A program made the position numbers and the translations under genes. A stretch of DNA of 64,000 nt, taken from contig NZ_JBHSGB010000006.1 of NCBI RefSeq assembly GCF_042654345.1, forward strand, positions 62,001 through 126,000, given 5' to 3'. Shown one piece after another: positions 1 through 7,492 of this stretch. Position 1 is the stretch's first letter. Every line of letters starts with the position of its first letter. This DNA comes from Pararheinheimera marina (GTDB taxonomy: Bacteria > Pseudomonadota > Gammaproteobacteria > Enterobacterales > Alteromonadaceae). The notes under the pieces were generated by a model, which searched no databases, had not been told where the DNA came from, and worked only from the letters and a program-made list of their open reading frames with translations.

Positions 1-1
1 C

Positions 2-1246
2 AAACGCCGCACCTCGGAACTGATGCAGGAAGTGGCTGGCAAGCTGAATGAACTGCCGGATATCAAAGCCTTTACCTTTATGCGCAGTGGCTTAGGCGGC
101 GGCCGCGGTGGTGGCCGTCCTGTGCAGTTCGTGATTCAGGGCAACACCTATGAAGAGCTGTCGCGCTGGCGGGATATTGTGCTGGAAAAAGCAGCCGCCA
201 ATCCAAACCTGCAAATGTTGGATCATGACTACAAAGAGACGGTGCCGCAGGTGCTGGTTGAAATTAACAGTGAACGCGCCGCCGACTTAGGCATCTCGGT
301 TGGCGCCGTAGGACGGGCGTTAGAAGCCATGTTGGGCGGCCGTCGTGTCACCACCTTCCTCGACCGCGGCAAAGAATATGATGTGCTGCTCGAAGGCGAA
401 GACAAAGACTTTGCCCGCCCCGGCGCTATCAGCAATGTCTATGTGCGTGCCACTGAGTCTGGTCAGTTGATCCCGCTGGACAACCTGGTCACCTTAAAAG
501 AAGAAGCCACGACTTCGGCACTGAACCGCTACAACAGAATGCGTGCTGTCACTATTACCGCAGGTCTGGCACCCGGCTATAGCCTGGGCGAAGCGCTGGA
601 GTTTCTGGAAACCGTGGTGAAAGAGAATATCGAAGGCACCGTTGGTATCGACTATAAAAACGAGTCCTTGCTGTACAAAGAAAGCGGCGAATCCACAGCA
701 CTGATCTTTATGCTGGCCTTATTGGTGACCTACCTGGTACTGGCGGCTCAATTCGAAAGCTTTATTCACCCGCTGGTGATTATGTTGACGGTGCCGCTGG
801 GATTAGTCGGTGCGCTGGCTGGTTTGTATCTGGCCGGGATGACGCTGAATATCTACAGCCAGATTGGTCTGGTGATGCTGATTGGTCTGGTGGCGAAAAA
901 CGGCATTCTGATTGTCGAATTCGCCAACCAGTTGCGCGATGCCGGTGTGGCCTTTGAAGAGGCGATCAAAAGAGCAGCAGCGCTGCGCTTACGCCCTATC
1001 GTAATGACCGCCTTTACCACAGTGATGAGCGCAATCCCGCTGATCGTCACCACAGGGCCGGGCTCAGAAAGCCGGATGGTGATTGGGATGGTGATTTTTG
1101 CCGGCGTTGGCATTGCCACCTTACTGACCATTTACGTGGTGCCTGTGGCCTATATGGTGCTGGCGAAACACACCGGCTCTCCGGAGCAGTTGAGCCGGGA
1201 GCTGGACATACTGGAGCAACAAGCCGGGCCGGAAAAGCTGGATTAA
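2..1246 (+). CDS. RND efflux pump inner-membrane permease, C-terminal part (cut by window edge)
   Basis: The frame is already open at the left edge, so only about 414 C-terminal residues of a protein that is normally about 1,030-1,050 residues are present. This is a proton-driven resistance-nodulation-division (HAE1/AcrB-type) permease. Seen here: part of the periplasmic porter domain, including a glycine-rich GLGGGRGGGR segment, then the last block of membrane helices. The helix motif GLVAKNGILIVEFAN contains the lysine that corresponds to the proton-relay lysine of AcrB. Such pumps work with a membrane-fusion protein and an outer-membrane channel, and the fusion gene is usually just upstream, outside this window. 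The substrate cannot be read from this part. The gene converges on the solute-binding protein gene at 1672; their common terminator has been split by a mobile element. Confidence 0.93.
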   Translation, partial: KRRTSELMQEVAGKLNELPDIKAFTFMRSGLGGGRGGGRPVQFVIQGNTYEELSRWRDIVLEKAAANPNLQMLDHDYKETVPQVLVEINSERAADLGISVGAVGRALEAMLGGRRVTTFLDRGKEYDVLLEGEDKDFARPGAISNVYVRATESGQLIPLDNLVTLKEEATTSALNRYNRMRAVTITAGLAPGYSLGEALEFLETVVKENIEGTVGIDYKNESLLYKESGESTALIFMLALLVTYLVLAAQFESFIHPLVIMLTVPLGLVGALAGLYLAGMTLNIYSQIGLVMLIGLVAKNGILIVEFANQLRDAGVAFEEAIKRAAALRLRPIVMTAFTTVMSAIPLIVTTGPGSESRMVIGMVIFAGVGIATLLTIYVVPVAYMVLAKHTGSPEQLSRELDILEQQAGPEKLD

Positions 1247-1270
1247 CAGCGACAAAGAAGCAAAAAAAGC

Positions 1271-1281
1271 CGTCTGTTGAC
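1271..1281. repeat. Left copy of 11-bp target-site duplication
   Basis: CGTCTGTTGAC is repeated exactly at 1633-1643, directly outside the inverted repeats of the element at 1282-1632. An 11-bp duplication is in the size range known for IS4-family insertions (roughly 10-13 bp). Confidence 0.8.
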
Positions 1282-1282
1282 T

Positions 1283-1319
1283 AATGCCAGTCAGTTAAGC
1301 TGACTGGCATTATTTTTTA
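1283..1319 (+). terminator. Intrinsic terminator supplied by the left end of the mini-element
   Basis: AATGCCAGTCAG (1283-1294), a 5-nt loop, its exact complement (1300-1311), then ATTTTTT. The terminal inverted repeat is followed by its own mirror copy, so the element brings a working-looking terminator for the RND gene on the plus strand. Confidence 0.75.
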
Positions 1320-1588
1320 CGGTGCAGTATCAGGATTCCCCTGAACTAAAACAATAAACTAACAGAGTCTATCCAAAACGAGGGAAGGCAAAGAACTAAG
1401 CAGCCCCTGTGAGGGTGATTGCGGGCTTTCGATAAGCCAACAATTTGGCTTATCGCCGCAGGAACGCCTTTGGCTCCGCAAAAGGCCTGATGCCGAACAA
1501 CACGCTACGCTGCCCCCCAGGGATGGGTTTACGGCGTGGCTGCGTGGGCTTTGCCTTTTCCGCTGCAGCTGAACCAAGCTAGTGAATA

Positions 1589-1620
1589 GATAAGCAGTTT
1601 TTGCATAAAAACTGCTTATC
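1589..1620. repeat. 14-bp perfect hairpin near the right end of the mini-element
   Basis: GATAAGCAGTTTTT, loop GCAT, then the exact complement. A second hairpin with the same GATAAGC start (GATAAGCCAA, loop CAAT) lies at 1431-1454. Neither is followed by a clean T-run, so they are more likely structural parts of the mobile element than terminators. Confidence 0.65.
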
Positions 1621-1632
1621 TGACTGGCATTA

Positions 1633-1654
1633 CGTCTGTTGACGGCTTTTTTAC
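1633..1654. terminator. Right half of a split bidirectional terminator, including the second target-site copy
   Basis: CGTCTGTTGAC (1633-1643) is the right copy of the target duplication, followed by GGCTTTTTT. Removing the element and one duplicate joins AAAAAAGCCGTC, TGTT and GACGGCTTTTTT, a perfect 12-bp stem that would have ended both converging genes. What is left here has only a 4-bp stem. Confidence 0.6.
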
Positions 1655-1671
1655 CTGACTTCGAACACTAT

Positions 1672-2448
1672 TTACCAGCGCATCGCCTGAATACGGCTGA
1701 CTTCGCCGCTTTGTTCCATCTGCTGCCACGCCTGTTGCAGGCTGTCCAGCTGGGCTGCCGTCAGCGCCTTTTTACTAAAACCAAAGTACACCGGGCTTTG
1801 GTACACCAGCAGCAGTTTTTGGTAGTTGTTGGCATCCTGGTAGCCTTTGTGCTGCCAGTAATCCAGCACGCTTTCATCTTCCAGAATGGCATTCACCCGT
1901 TTCGCCCTGAGTAGCGCCAGCTTGTCCTGAATGCCGCTGATCACCACCAGTTGGCGGGCGAAGGCAGGCTGTTGTTTCAGCTGATCAAACTCCTCACCGT
2001 AGTAGGCGCCATTGAGCTCAGCAATGCGGCCGTAATCCAGCTGCCCAGCCAATTGCTGCATCGACTGAATAGGCGGCAACTGCTTAGGGTCACCAATTAA
2101 CCAAATCCGTTCGGTATGATGAGGCCCGATAAACACCACATCCTGTTCCCGGCTTTTGGTTTTACTCATCTGACTGACCACAGACAACTCGCCGCTTTTT
2201 AACTGCTGCAGTGAGCGCAACCAGGGGCTGTTGACATAACGCAACTGACAACCGCTTTTTTCAGCCAGCCGCTGCAACAAGGCCACACTCTGTCCTGTCC
2301 ATTCCGAGCCTTGCTGCATCAGATGCGGCGGAAACTCCGCCTCGACGGCAAAAGACAGCTCACATGCAGGCACAGCCCGCGCTGCCACCATTGTCCCTAT
2401 CAACAACCAAAGTAAGCGCACAACCCAATTCCATATTCTCTGTTCCAC
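1672..2448 (-). CDS. Periplasmic solute-binding protein, family 3 type
   Basis: 258 residues. The N-terminus has a hydrophobic export signal (VVRLLWLLIGTMVAARAVPA), and the rest follows the two-lobed family 3 (polar amino acid type) solute-binding fold: an N-terminal strand (ELSFAVEAEFPP), a GQSVALLQRLAEKSG helix, and the repeated ILEDESVLDYW segment near the end. There are no permease or ATPase genes beside it, so it may be an orphan binding protein of the kind often found in Alteromonadales rather than part of a dedicated importer. The ligand is unknown. The start used is GTG at 2448, with no clear ribosome-binding site; an in-frame GTG slightly downstream would give a more compact signal peptide. 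Family assignment is good, role uncertain. Confidence 0.75.
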   Translation of the reverse strand: MEQRIWNWVVRLLWLLIGTMVAARAVPACELSFAVEAEFPPHLMQQGSEWTGQSVALLQRLAEKSGCQLRYVNSPWLRSLQQLKSGELSVVSQMSKTKSREQDVVFIGPHHTERIWLIGDPKQLPPIQSMQQLAGQLDYGRIAELNGAYYGEEFDQLKQQPAFARQLVVISGIQDKLALLRAKRVNAILEDESVLDYWQHKGYQDANNYQKLLLVYQSPVYFGFSKKALTAAQLDSLQQAWQQMEQSGEVSRIQAMRW

Positions 2449-2526
2449 CGGTTACTATGGCAGCGTGCCCGGCAAAGCGCCAGAGCCCAGACATCGGAAA
2501 AAACCGTTTAGGGTCAGATATTTTCA

Positions 2527-2555
2527 GTGACCGTGCTGTGGTCAGCTGCTAGACT
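2527..2555 (+). promoter_or_regulatory. Candidate sigma-70 promoter of the B12 operon
   Basis: GTGACC (2527-2532), a 17-nt spacer, then TAGACT (2550-2555), placing the start of transcription near 2562, just before the riboswitch P1 stem. The -35 is only a moderate match. The rest of 2449-2561 shows nothing else. Confidence 0.45.
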
Positions 2556-2561
2556 GGCGTC

Positions 2562-2680
2562 CAGCTGAAAATGGGTGTCAGGCCAGTCCTGACTTCACAG
2601 GGAAAGAGGTGAAAATCCTCTGCTGTACCCGCAACTGTAAACTGCCCCGCAGTGAGCCAGATCGCCTGCCCTTTTCAGTT
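2562..2680 (+). promoter_or_regulatory. Cobalamin riboswitch (aptamer) of the btuD operon
   Basis: The conserved cobalamin aptamer core is present: GGGAAAGAGGTGAAAATCC, then CCCGCAACTGT, then the B12-box segment GAGCCAGATCGCCTGCC. Stem P1 is closed by CTGAAAA (2565-2571) and TTTTCAG (2672-2678). Downstream, before the btuD start, are two perfect hairpins: CACAGTG/CACTGTG (2703-2724) and ACACCCA/TGGGTGT (2765-2785). The second sits just 5' of the AAGGA ribosome-binding site, so control of translation start is more likely than termination; no T-run is seen. High adenosylcobalamin would switch the operon off. Confidence 0.93.
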
Positions 2681-2803
2681 CAAAGGCGCTGCGTAAGCAG
2701 TCCACAGTGCGGGTCTACACTGTGCCGTCATTTTGCAGAATAGCTCTGCCTGCGGCTGGTGTTCACACCCACGTCACTTGGGTGTATCAATCAAGGACAA
2801 CAG

Positions 2804-3580
2804 TTGGCTCTGGTACGATTTAAACAAGTCCGGCTTGAACTACAGCAACAAGCGGTACTGCATTCCGTTAGTTTTGAGCTGCAGGAGCGACAGTTTGTCG
2901 GCCTGATCGGCCCCAATGGTGCAGGCAAAACCTCGTTGCTTCGGCTGTTGCAGGCCGAATACCAGCCAACCAGCGGCCAGATTGAGCTGGACCAGCAACC
3001 TCTTCAACAGTACAGCCGGCCAGAGCTGGCCAGGCAGGTTGCAGTGGTCAGCCAGTTGCCTGGGCATTTATTCGATTTAACAGTGCAGGATGTGGTCCTG
3101 ATGGGGCTGATCCCTCACAAAAAGCTGTGGCAAAGCACCAGCGCAGCGGACTACCAGCTGCTGCAACAGCAGTTAGACCGAGTGGGCCTGCTGCACAAAC
3201 AGCAGCAGCCGTTTGCCCGTTTGTCTGGTGGCGAACAACAACGGGCCCTGCTTGCCAGAGCCCTGCTGCAACAACCGAGGTTGCTGTTGCTGGATGAACC
3301 AACCAATCACCTCGACCCTTATTACCAGCACCAGATGATGCAGTTGTGCAAAGCGCTGGGCATTGCGGTTATAGCCAGTATTCACGATTTAAACCTTGCG
3401 TCCTGTTACTGTGACCGGCTGTTATTGTTGCATCAGGGCCAGTTAGTGGCCGATGGCCCGGTGGAGCAGGTGCTGACCACCGAGGTGCTGCAGCCGGTGT
3501 TTCGCAGCTATTGCCTCGTTGATCAGAACCCATTTTTAGCCAAACCCCGCGTCAACTTTGGCCATCCGGAGTGGTTATGA
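2804..3580 (+). CDS. btuD: Vitamin B12 ABC transporter ATP-binding protein BtuD
   Basis: 258 residues from a TTG start at 2804, chosen because AAGGA lies 6 nt upstream and the protein then begins like its family (MALVRFKQVRLELQQQ). A GTG at 2759 would add 15 residues with no similarity. Motifs: Walker A IGPNGAGKTS, signature LSGGEQQRALLARAL, Walker B LLLLDEPTNHLD, and a later switch histidine (SIHDLNL). It powers the BtuC channel that moves cobalamin and cobinamide across the inner membrane. It is the first gene behind the B12 riboswitch and overlaps btuC as ATGA. The general family also includes haem and siderophore ATPases, but the riboswitch and the cob genes make B12 the clear choice. Confidence 0.88.
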   Translation: MALVRFKQVRLELQQQAVLHSVSFELQERQFVGLIGPNGAGKTSLLRLLQAEYQPTSGQIELDQQPLQQYSRPELARQVAVVSQLPGHLFDLTVQDVVLMGLIPHKKLWQSTSAADYQLLQQQLDRVGLLHKQQQPFARLSGGEQQRALLARALLQQPRLLLLDEPTNHLDPYYQHQMMQLCKALGIAVIASIHDLNLASCYCDRLLLLHQGQLVADGPVEQVLTTEVLQPVFRSYCLVDQNPFLAKPRVNFGHPEWL

Positions 3581-4542
3581 CACAGAAACTCCGTTGGGGA
3601 CTGCTACTGCTGGCACTGTTGGCTGTGCCTGTATGTTCATTGCTGACCGGGCCTTTGGCGCTCAGCTGGTCTGCGCTCTGGCAGGCCCCTGACCCAATGA
3701 CCGCCACTGTGCTGTGGCAAATCCGGCTGCCGCGTATTTTATTGGCGATGGTGGCAGGTGCCGGCCTGGCGCTTTGCGGCGCTTTGCTGCAGAACTGCTG
3801 TCGGAACTCGCTGGCCGATCCTTATCTGTTTGGTGTGGTTTCAGGCGCTGCCTTAGGCGCCACACTGCACCAGCTGGTGCTGCCGCACTGGCCAGGGGCT
3901 TTGGCATTTTCTGCTTTTGCCGGTTCAAGCCTGGCCATTTTGCTGGTGCTAGTGATCAGCCGACTGGGCTCTGGCCAACGGCTGGAAACGCTGCTGCTTT
4001 GTGGTGTGGCCATCAGTTTTTTATTCAGTGCCTTGTCCAGCGCTCTGCTGTATATCTCAGAGCCCTTTGCCGCCAATCGGGTGATGTTTTGGTTGCTCGG
4101 CAGCCTGGCCCAGGCCAGTTATGCCGATTTACAACTCAGTGTGCCATTGCTGTTAGTGCTGCTGGCTGTCAGCCTGCTGTTTCGCCGCCAGCTTGACGCT
4201 TTGCTGCTGACTGACGAAAGCGCCCGCAGCCTGGGCGTACCTGTGACTGCGCTGCGGCTGATGCTGTTGCTTGGCTGCGCAGCCCTGACGGCCGTCATTG
4301 TCGCCTGTTGTGGCGGCATCGCCTTTATTGGTCTGATGGTGCCCCACCTGGTGCGCCGGCTGTTTGGTCTGTCGAGCATTGCCCTGGTTCTGGGTGCTAC
4401 AGGCCTGGGTGCGGTATTTTTATTAGCAGTCGACACTTTGTCCCGCTCTGCTTTTCCCAGCCAGGAACTGCCGGTTGGCGTACTGACATCCGCGATAGGC
4501 AGTGTGTTTTTTTTCAGTTTAGTGCTCAGGCAAAAGCTCTGA
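3577..4542 (+). CDS. btuC: Vitamin B12 ABC transporter permease BtuC
   Basis: 321 residues. ATG at 3577 overlaps the btuD stop (ATGA). It is a FecCD-type permease, hydrophobic throughout with about ten membrane helices. It carries the family signatures RLPRILLAMVAGAGLALCGALLQ near the N-terminus (shown in part here: RLPRILLAMVAGAGLAL), GVVSGAALGA, and GGIAFIGLMVPHLVRRLFG near the C-terminus, where the protein contacts the ATPase. It forms the inner-membrane channel with BtuD, fed by BtuF, whose gene ends this operon. Confidence 0.9.
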   Translation: MTQKLRWGLLLLALLAVPVCSLLTGPLALSWSALWQAPDPMTATVLWQIRLPRILLAMVAGAGLALCGALLQNCCRNSLADPYLFGVVSGAALGATLHQLVLPHWPGALAFSAFAGSSLAILLVLVISRLGSGQRLETLLLCGVAISFLFSALSSALLYISEPFAANRVMFWLLGSLAQASYADLQLSVPLLLVLLAVSLLFRRQLDALLLTDESARSLGVPVTALRLMLLLGCAALTAVIVACCGGIAFIGLMVPHLVRRLFGLSSIALVLGATGLGAVFLLAVDTLSRSAFPSQELPVGVLTSAIGSVFFFSLVLRQKL

Positions 4543-4552
4543 GGAGAGCCCG

Positions 4553-5593
4553 ATGACCTTTGATATCCAGGTGCTGGACCACAGTAAAGCCCCCGCTATC
4601 CAACAGCGGATCGATCAGAAAACCAAACCGCTGGGCGCCTTGGGCCAACTGGAAACGCTGGCGTTGCAACTGGCGCTGATGCAGCAACAGCAACATTTAC
4701 AACGTCAGGCGCCGCTTTTGTTGATTTTCGCCGGCGACCATGGCATCAACCGGCACCAGCTCAGTATTGCGCCAAGCATAGTCACCACCCAAATGGTGCA
4801 TAATTTTCTCAGTGGCGGCGCCGCAGCCAATTGTTTTTGCCGCAGTTTTGCGGTGGATTTAATGGTCGTCGACTGCGGCATTCTGACCGATTTGCCAGCA
4901 CAGCCCGGATTCATTAAACAGCGTCTTGGCGAGAGCACGCAGGATTTCAGCCTGCAGCCAGCCATGAGCCTTGAGCAAGCCAACAGCGGAGTCCAGCTGG
5001 GTTACGAGCTGGCCCGCTCGCAATTGAATTCAGGCTATGATCTGTTGCTGCTGGGTGAAATGGGCATCGCCAATACCAGCAGTGCCGCCGCGTTGCTTTG
5101 TGCAGCAACGGATATTCCACTGTACAGCTGCGTGGGTTTTGGTACCGGCATCAGCCCGGAGCAATACCAACGCAAAGTCAGCCTGATTGAGCTGGCGCTG
5201 TCGCGCCCTTACGCCAAAGACCCCGTCAGCTTGTTGGCTGAATTTGGCGGCTTTGAAATTGCTCAGCTGACTGGTGCCATCCTTGGCGGTGCCAGCCGGG
5301 GTTGCCCTGTAGTGATCGACGGTTTTATTGTCACAGTCGCTGCCATTCTGGCCTGCCAGCTTGACCCGGCCTGCCGCGATTACCTGATTTTCGCTCACCA
5401 GGGCGCAGAAACCGGCCACAGAGCAGCCCTGACCCAACTAGAAGCCTCTCCGCTGCTGGACTTGTCATTACGGCTAGGCGAAGGCACTGGTGCCGTGTTG
5501 GCCTGGCCGTTAATTCAGGCTGCGCAGAGTTTTTTTAATGAGATGGCCAGCTTCGAAAGCGCAGCCGTAACCGACGTGGTCAGTCAGCCATGA
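4553..5593 (+). CDS. cobT: Nicotinate-nucleotide:dimethylbenzimidazole phosphoribosyltransferase CobT
   Basis: 346 residues, the usual length. It makes alpha-ribazole 5'-phosphate from nicotinate mononucleotide and 5,6-dimethylbenzimidazole, the lower-ligand branch of cobalamin assembly. Family motifs are PLGALGQLE near the N-terminus, FAGDHGI, GEMGIANTSSAAAL, and the C-terminal GEGTGAVLAWPLI, whose glutamate is the usual general base. GAGGAG precedes the ATG at 4553 at good spacing. It follows btuC by 10 nt and overlaps cobS (ATGA), so translation is probably coupled. No gene for making dimethylbenzimidazole is nearby, so the base may be taken up. Confidence 0.95.
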   Translation: MTFDIQVLDHSKAPAIQQRIDQKTKPLGALGQLETLALQLALMQQQQHLQRQAPLLLIFAGDHGINRHQLSIAPSIVTTQMVHNFLSGGAAANCFCRSFAVDLMVVDCGILTDLPAQPGFIKQRLGESTQDFSLQPAMSLEQANSGVQLGYELARSQLNSGYDLLLLGEMGIANTSSAAALLCAATDIPLYSCVGFGTGISPEQYQRKVSLIELALSRPYAKDPVSLLAEFGGFEIAQLTGAILGGASRGCPVVIDGFIVTVAAILACQLDPACRDYLIFAHQGAETGHRAALTQLEASPLLDLSLRLGEGTGAVLAWPLIQAAQSFFNEMASFESAAVTDVVSQP

Positions 5594-6378
5594 GTGTTCT
5601 GCTTCGGCAATGGCAGCTGTTTTTGCTAGCGCTGGCGTTTTTCAGCCGCTTGCCGGTGCCTGCCAGCCTGCCCTACAGCGCCGAACGGCTAAATCAGTCC
5701 AGTCGTTATATTTGTCTGGTCGGTTGGTTGCTGGGTGCGCTGCAAGCGCTTCTGCTGCTCGCGTTGCTGCAGCTTTTTAGCCCGGCTATTGCCGTGTTGC
5801 TGATGCTGCTGGCAGGCCTCATCCTCACCGGCGTATTTCATGAGGACGGCCTGGCGGATACCGCCGATGCGCTGGGAGGTGGCCAGACACTGGAGCAGAA
5901 GCTCAGCATTTTAAAAGACAGCCGCATTGGCAGTTACGGCACCGCAGCTTTTGTGTTGGTAATGCTGCTCAAGTGGCAAAGTTTACAGGAGCTGGCGGGC
6001 GAGGCGGTCCGGGCTGTGCTGGTGGTGGCGACGTTATCCCGCCTGATGCCGGTGCTGCTGATGAGTAGCCTAAACTATCAGCAAGCTGATGCGGTCAGTA
6101 AAACCAAACCGCTGGTGACCAAAACCAGCAGTCGGAACCTTGCGCTGAACCTGCTGGTGGTCTTGCTGCCGATGCTGTGGCTACCCTGGTCGCTCAGCCT
6201 TAGCTTAGTGGCAGTGCTGCTGCTTGGGTTTTTATTGTGCCGGCGCTACTTCCAGTCACAACTCGGCGGCTACACCGGTGATTTATTGGGTGCGTCGCAG
6301 CAAGTGACGGAGGTCGCCTTGTATCTGGTCTGGTTACTGGTTTCCACAAGGAGTTCGGCATGGCCACATCTACTCTGA
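5590..6378 (+). CDS. cobS: Adenosylcobinamide-GDP ribazoletransferase CobS
   Basis: 262 residues, an integral membrane protein with about seven helices. It joins adenosylcobinamide-GDP to alpha-ribazole (or its phosphate), the final assembly step, at the inner membrane. Typical motifs are FFSRLPVP near the N-terminus, GVFHEDGLADTADALGGG (the acidic metal-binding loop), KDSRIGSYG, and GGYTGDLLGA near the C-terminus. The start overlaps the cobT stop and the end runs 19 nt into cobU, so the genes are tightly packed. Confidence 0.95.
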   Translation: MSVLLRQWQLFLLALAFFSRLPVPASLPYSAERLNQSSRYICLVGWLLGALQALLLLALLQLFSPAIAVLLMLLAGLILTGVFHEDGLADTADALGGGQTLEQKLSILKDSRIGSYGTAAFVLVMLLKWQSLQELAGEAVRAVLVVATLSRLMPVLLMSSLNYQQADAVSKTKPLVTKTSSRNLALNLLVVLLPMLWLPWSLSLSLVAVLLLGFLLCRRYFQSQLGGYTGDLLGASQQVTEVALYLVWLLVSTRSSAWPHLL

Positions 6379-6893
6379 TCCTCGGCGGTTCCCGTAGCGG
6401 AAAATCTGCGTTTGCTGAACAGTTGCTTGCCTCGGCTGAGGATGTATTTTATCTCGCCACAGCCACCGCCGTGGACGATGAAATGACCCAGCGGATTTTG
6501 CAGCACCAGCAGCAAAGACCCGGCCACTGGACTGTACTGGAGGTGCCGTTATTGCTGACCGAAACCCTGCAATCCTTATCGGGTCAGCATGCCACTGTGC
6601 TGGTTGATTGCCTGACACTCTGGCTGAATAACCAGCTGTATCGGTCTCCGGAGCAAGACTTTCGTCAATTACGCCAACGACTGGCCGACGCAGTGACCAG
6701 CTTTGACGGCCGGCTGGTGCTGGTTAGCAATGAAGTCGGTGCCGGTGTGATCCCGCTGGGGCCAATCAACCGCCGCTTTGTTGATGAACAGGGTTGGCTT
6801 AACCAACAACTGGCCGCCTGTTGTGATCAGGTGGTGCTGGTCTGTGCCGGTTTACCGCTTTACCTCAAAGGTCAGCCTGATGCAGCAAATTGA
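6360..6893 (+). CDS. cobU: Adenosylcobinamide kinase / adenosylcobinamide-phosphate guanylyltransferase CobU
   Basis: 177 residues. It phosphorylates adenosylcobinamide and then adds GMP, activating it for CobS. Seen: P-loop LGGSRSGKS at the N-terminus; the HQQQRPGHW segment, whose histidine is the usual guanylylation site; LVDCLTLWLNN (Walker B-like); and SNEVGAGVIP. ATG at 6360 lies inside the end of cobS with AAGGAG just upstream. Together with CobS, CobT and BtuR it marks the operon as a salvage route for cobinamide. Confidence 0.95.
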   Translation: MATSTLILGGSRSGKSAFAEQLLASAEDVFYLATATAVDDEMTQRILQHQQQRPGHWTVLEVPLLLTETLQSLSGQHATVLVDCLTLWLNNQLYRSPEQDFRQLRQRLADAVTSFDGRLVLVSNEVGAGVIPLGPINRRFVDEQGWLNQQLAACCDQVVLVCAGLPLYLKGQPDAAN

Positions 6894-7479
6894 TTTAGTC
6901 CGGCATGGTCCGGTCGACAGCCCGGCAGGCTTGTTCGGTCACACCGATATTGCGTTAGCCGAAACAAACCCGGTCTGCCTGCACTGGCTGGCAGAGCAAC
7001 ACTACCACCGTGTGGTCAGTTCGCCATTACAGCGCTGTCACACAACAGCCCGGCAACAGGCCAACCGATTGCAGCTGGCTGAGACAACTGAACCGCTGCT
7101 CAAAGAAATGCACTTTGGCCGCTGGGACGGCATGCAGTACTCTGAACAGCACCCGGACTGGCCAGCACTCTGTCAGTTCTGGCAAAACCCATTGCAGCAC
7201 AACCCGCCGGATGGCGAGACACTGCAAGAGTTTATTCAGCGGGTGCAACAAGGTTTTGAGCTGCAAAGCCAGTGGCAGCAAGGTCGCCAGCTGTGGCTGG
7301 TGCACGCCGGCGTGATCCGGGTGATCCTGGCCGCCATCTTAGCCATACCTCAACAGCACCTGCCCTGGTGGCAACAATTGTCGGTCGGCTATGGCAGTGT
7401 CAGCCGTATTCGCCGCCTGACCCCAGATTCGCCCTGGCAGCTGCTGTGTATGGCTGCACCGCTTCCCCCATCCGATTAA
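6880..7479 (+). CDS. cobC: Alpha-ribazole-phosphatase-like histidine phosphatase CobC
   Basis: 199 residues from ATG 6880, which overlaps the end of cobU; an AAAGGT site sits just upstream. A longer in-frame start inside cobU gives an unrelated N-terminus and is rejected. It is a histidine phosphatase: LVRHGPVD carries the catalytic RHG, SSPLQRCHTTA follows, EMHFGRWDG carries the acidic residue, and LVHAGVIRVILA carries the second histidine. In this place it most likely removes the phosphate from alpha-ribazole phosphate or adenosylcobalamin phosphate. The wider family is broad in substrate, so the exact reaction is inferred from the operon. Confidence 0.88.
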   Translation: MQQIDLVRHGPVDSPAGLFGHTDIALAETNPVCLHWLAEQHYHRVVSSPLQRCHTTARQQANRLQLAETTEPLLKEMHFGRWDGMQYSEQHPDWPALCQFWQNPLQHNPPDGETLQEFIQRVQQGFELQSQWQQGRQLWLVHAGVIRVILAAILAIPQQHLPWWQQLSVGYGSVSRIRRLTPDSPWQLLCMAAPLPPSD

Positions 7480-7492
7480 GAGACAGAGCCTT

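Larger units (their letters stand above)
1282..1632. mobile_element. IS4-type non-autonomous mini-element (MITE), 351 bp
   Basis: The ends are inverted repeats. The left end reads TAATGCCAGTCAGTTAAGC, and the reverse complement of the right end reads TAATGCCAGTCAGATAAGC, so 18 of 19 positions match. Both ends are flanked by the direct repeat CGTCTGTTGAC. From memory, the E. coli IS4 terminus is very similar (TAATGCCGATCAGTTAAG) and IS4 makes an 11-13 bp duplication, so I assign this to an IS4-family mini-element. There is no room for a transposase and no credible ORF inside, so an IS4-type transposase elsewhere would have to move it. The interior contains three perfect hairpins, at 1283-1311, 1431-1454 and 1589-1620. 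Confidence 0.8.

Noticed and set aside
1359..1577. 72-codon open frame on the minus strand inside the mini-element
   Set aside because: It has no ribosome-binding site, reads through the internal hairpins and looks like no transposase; treated as chance.
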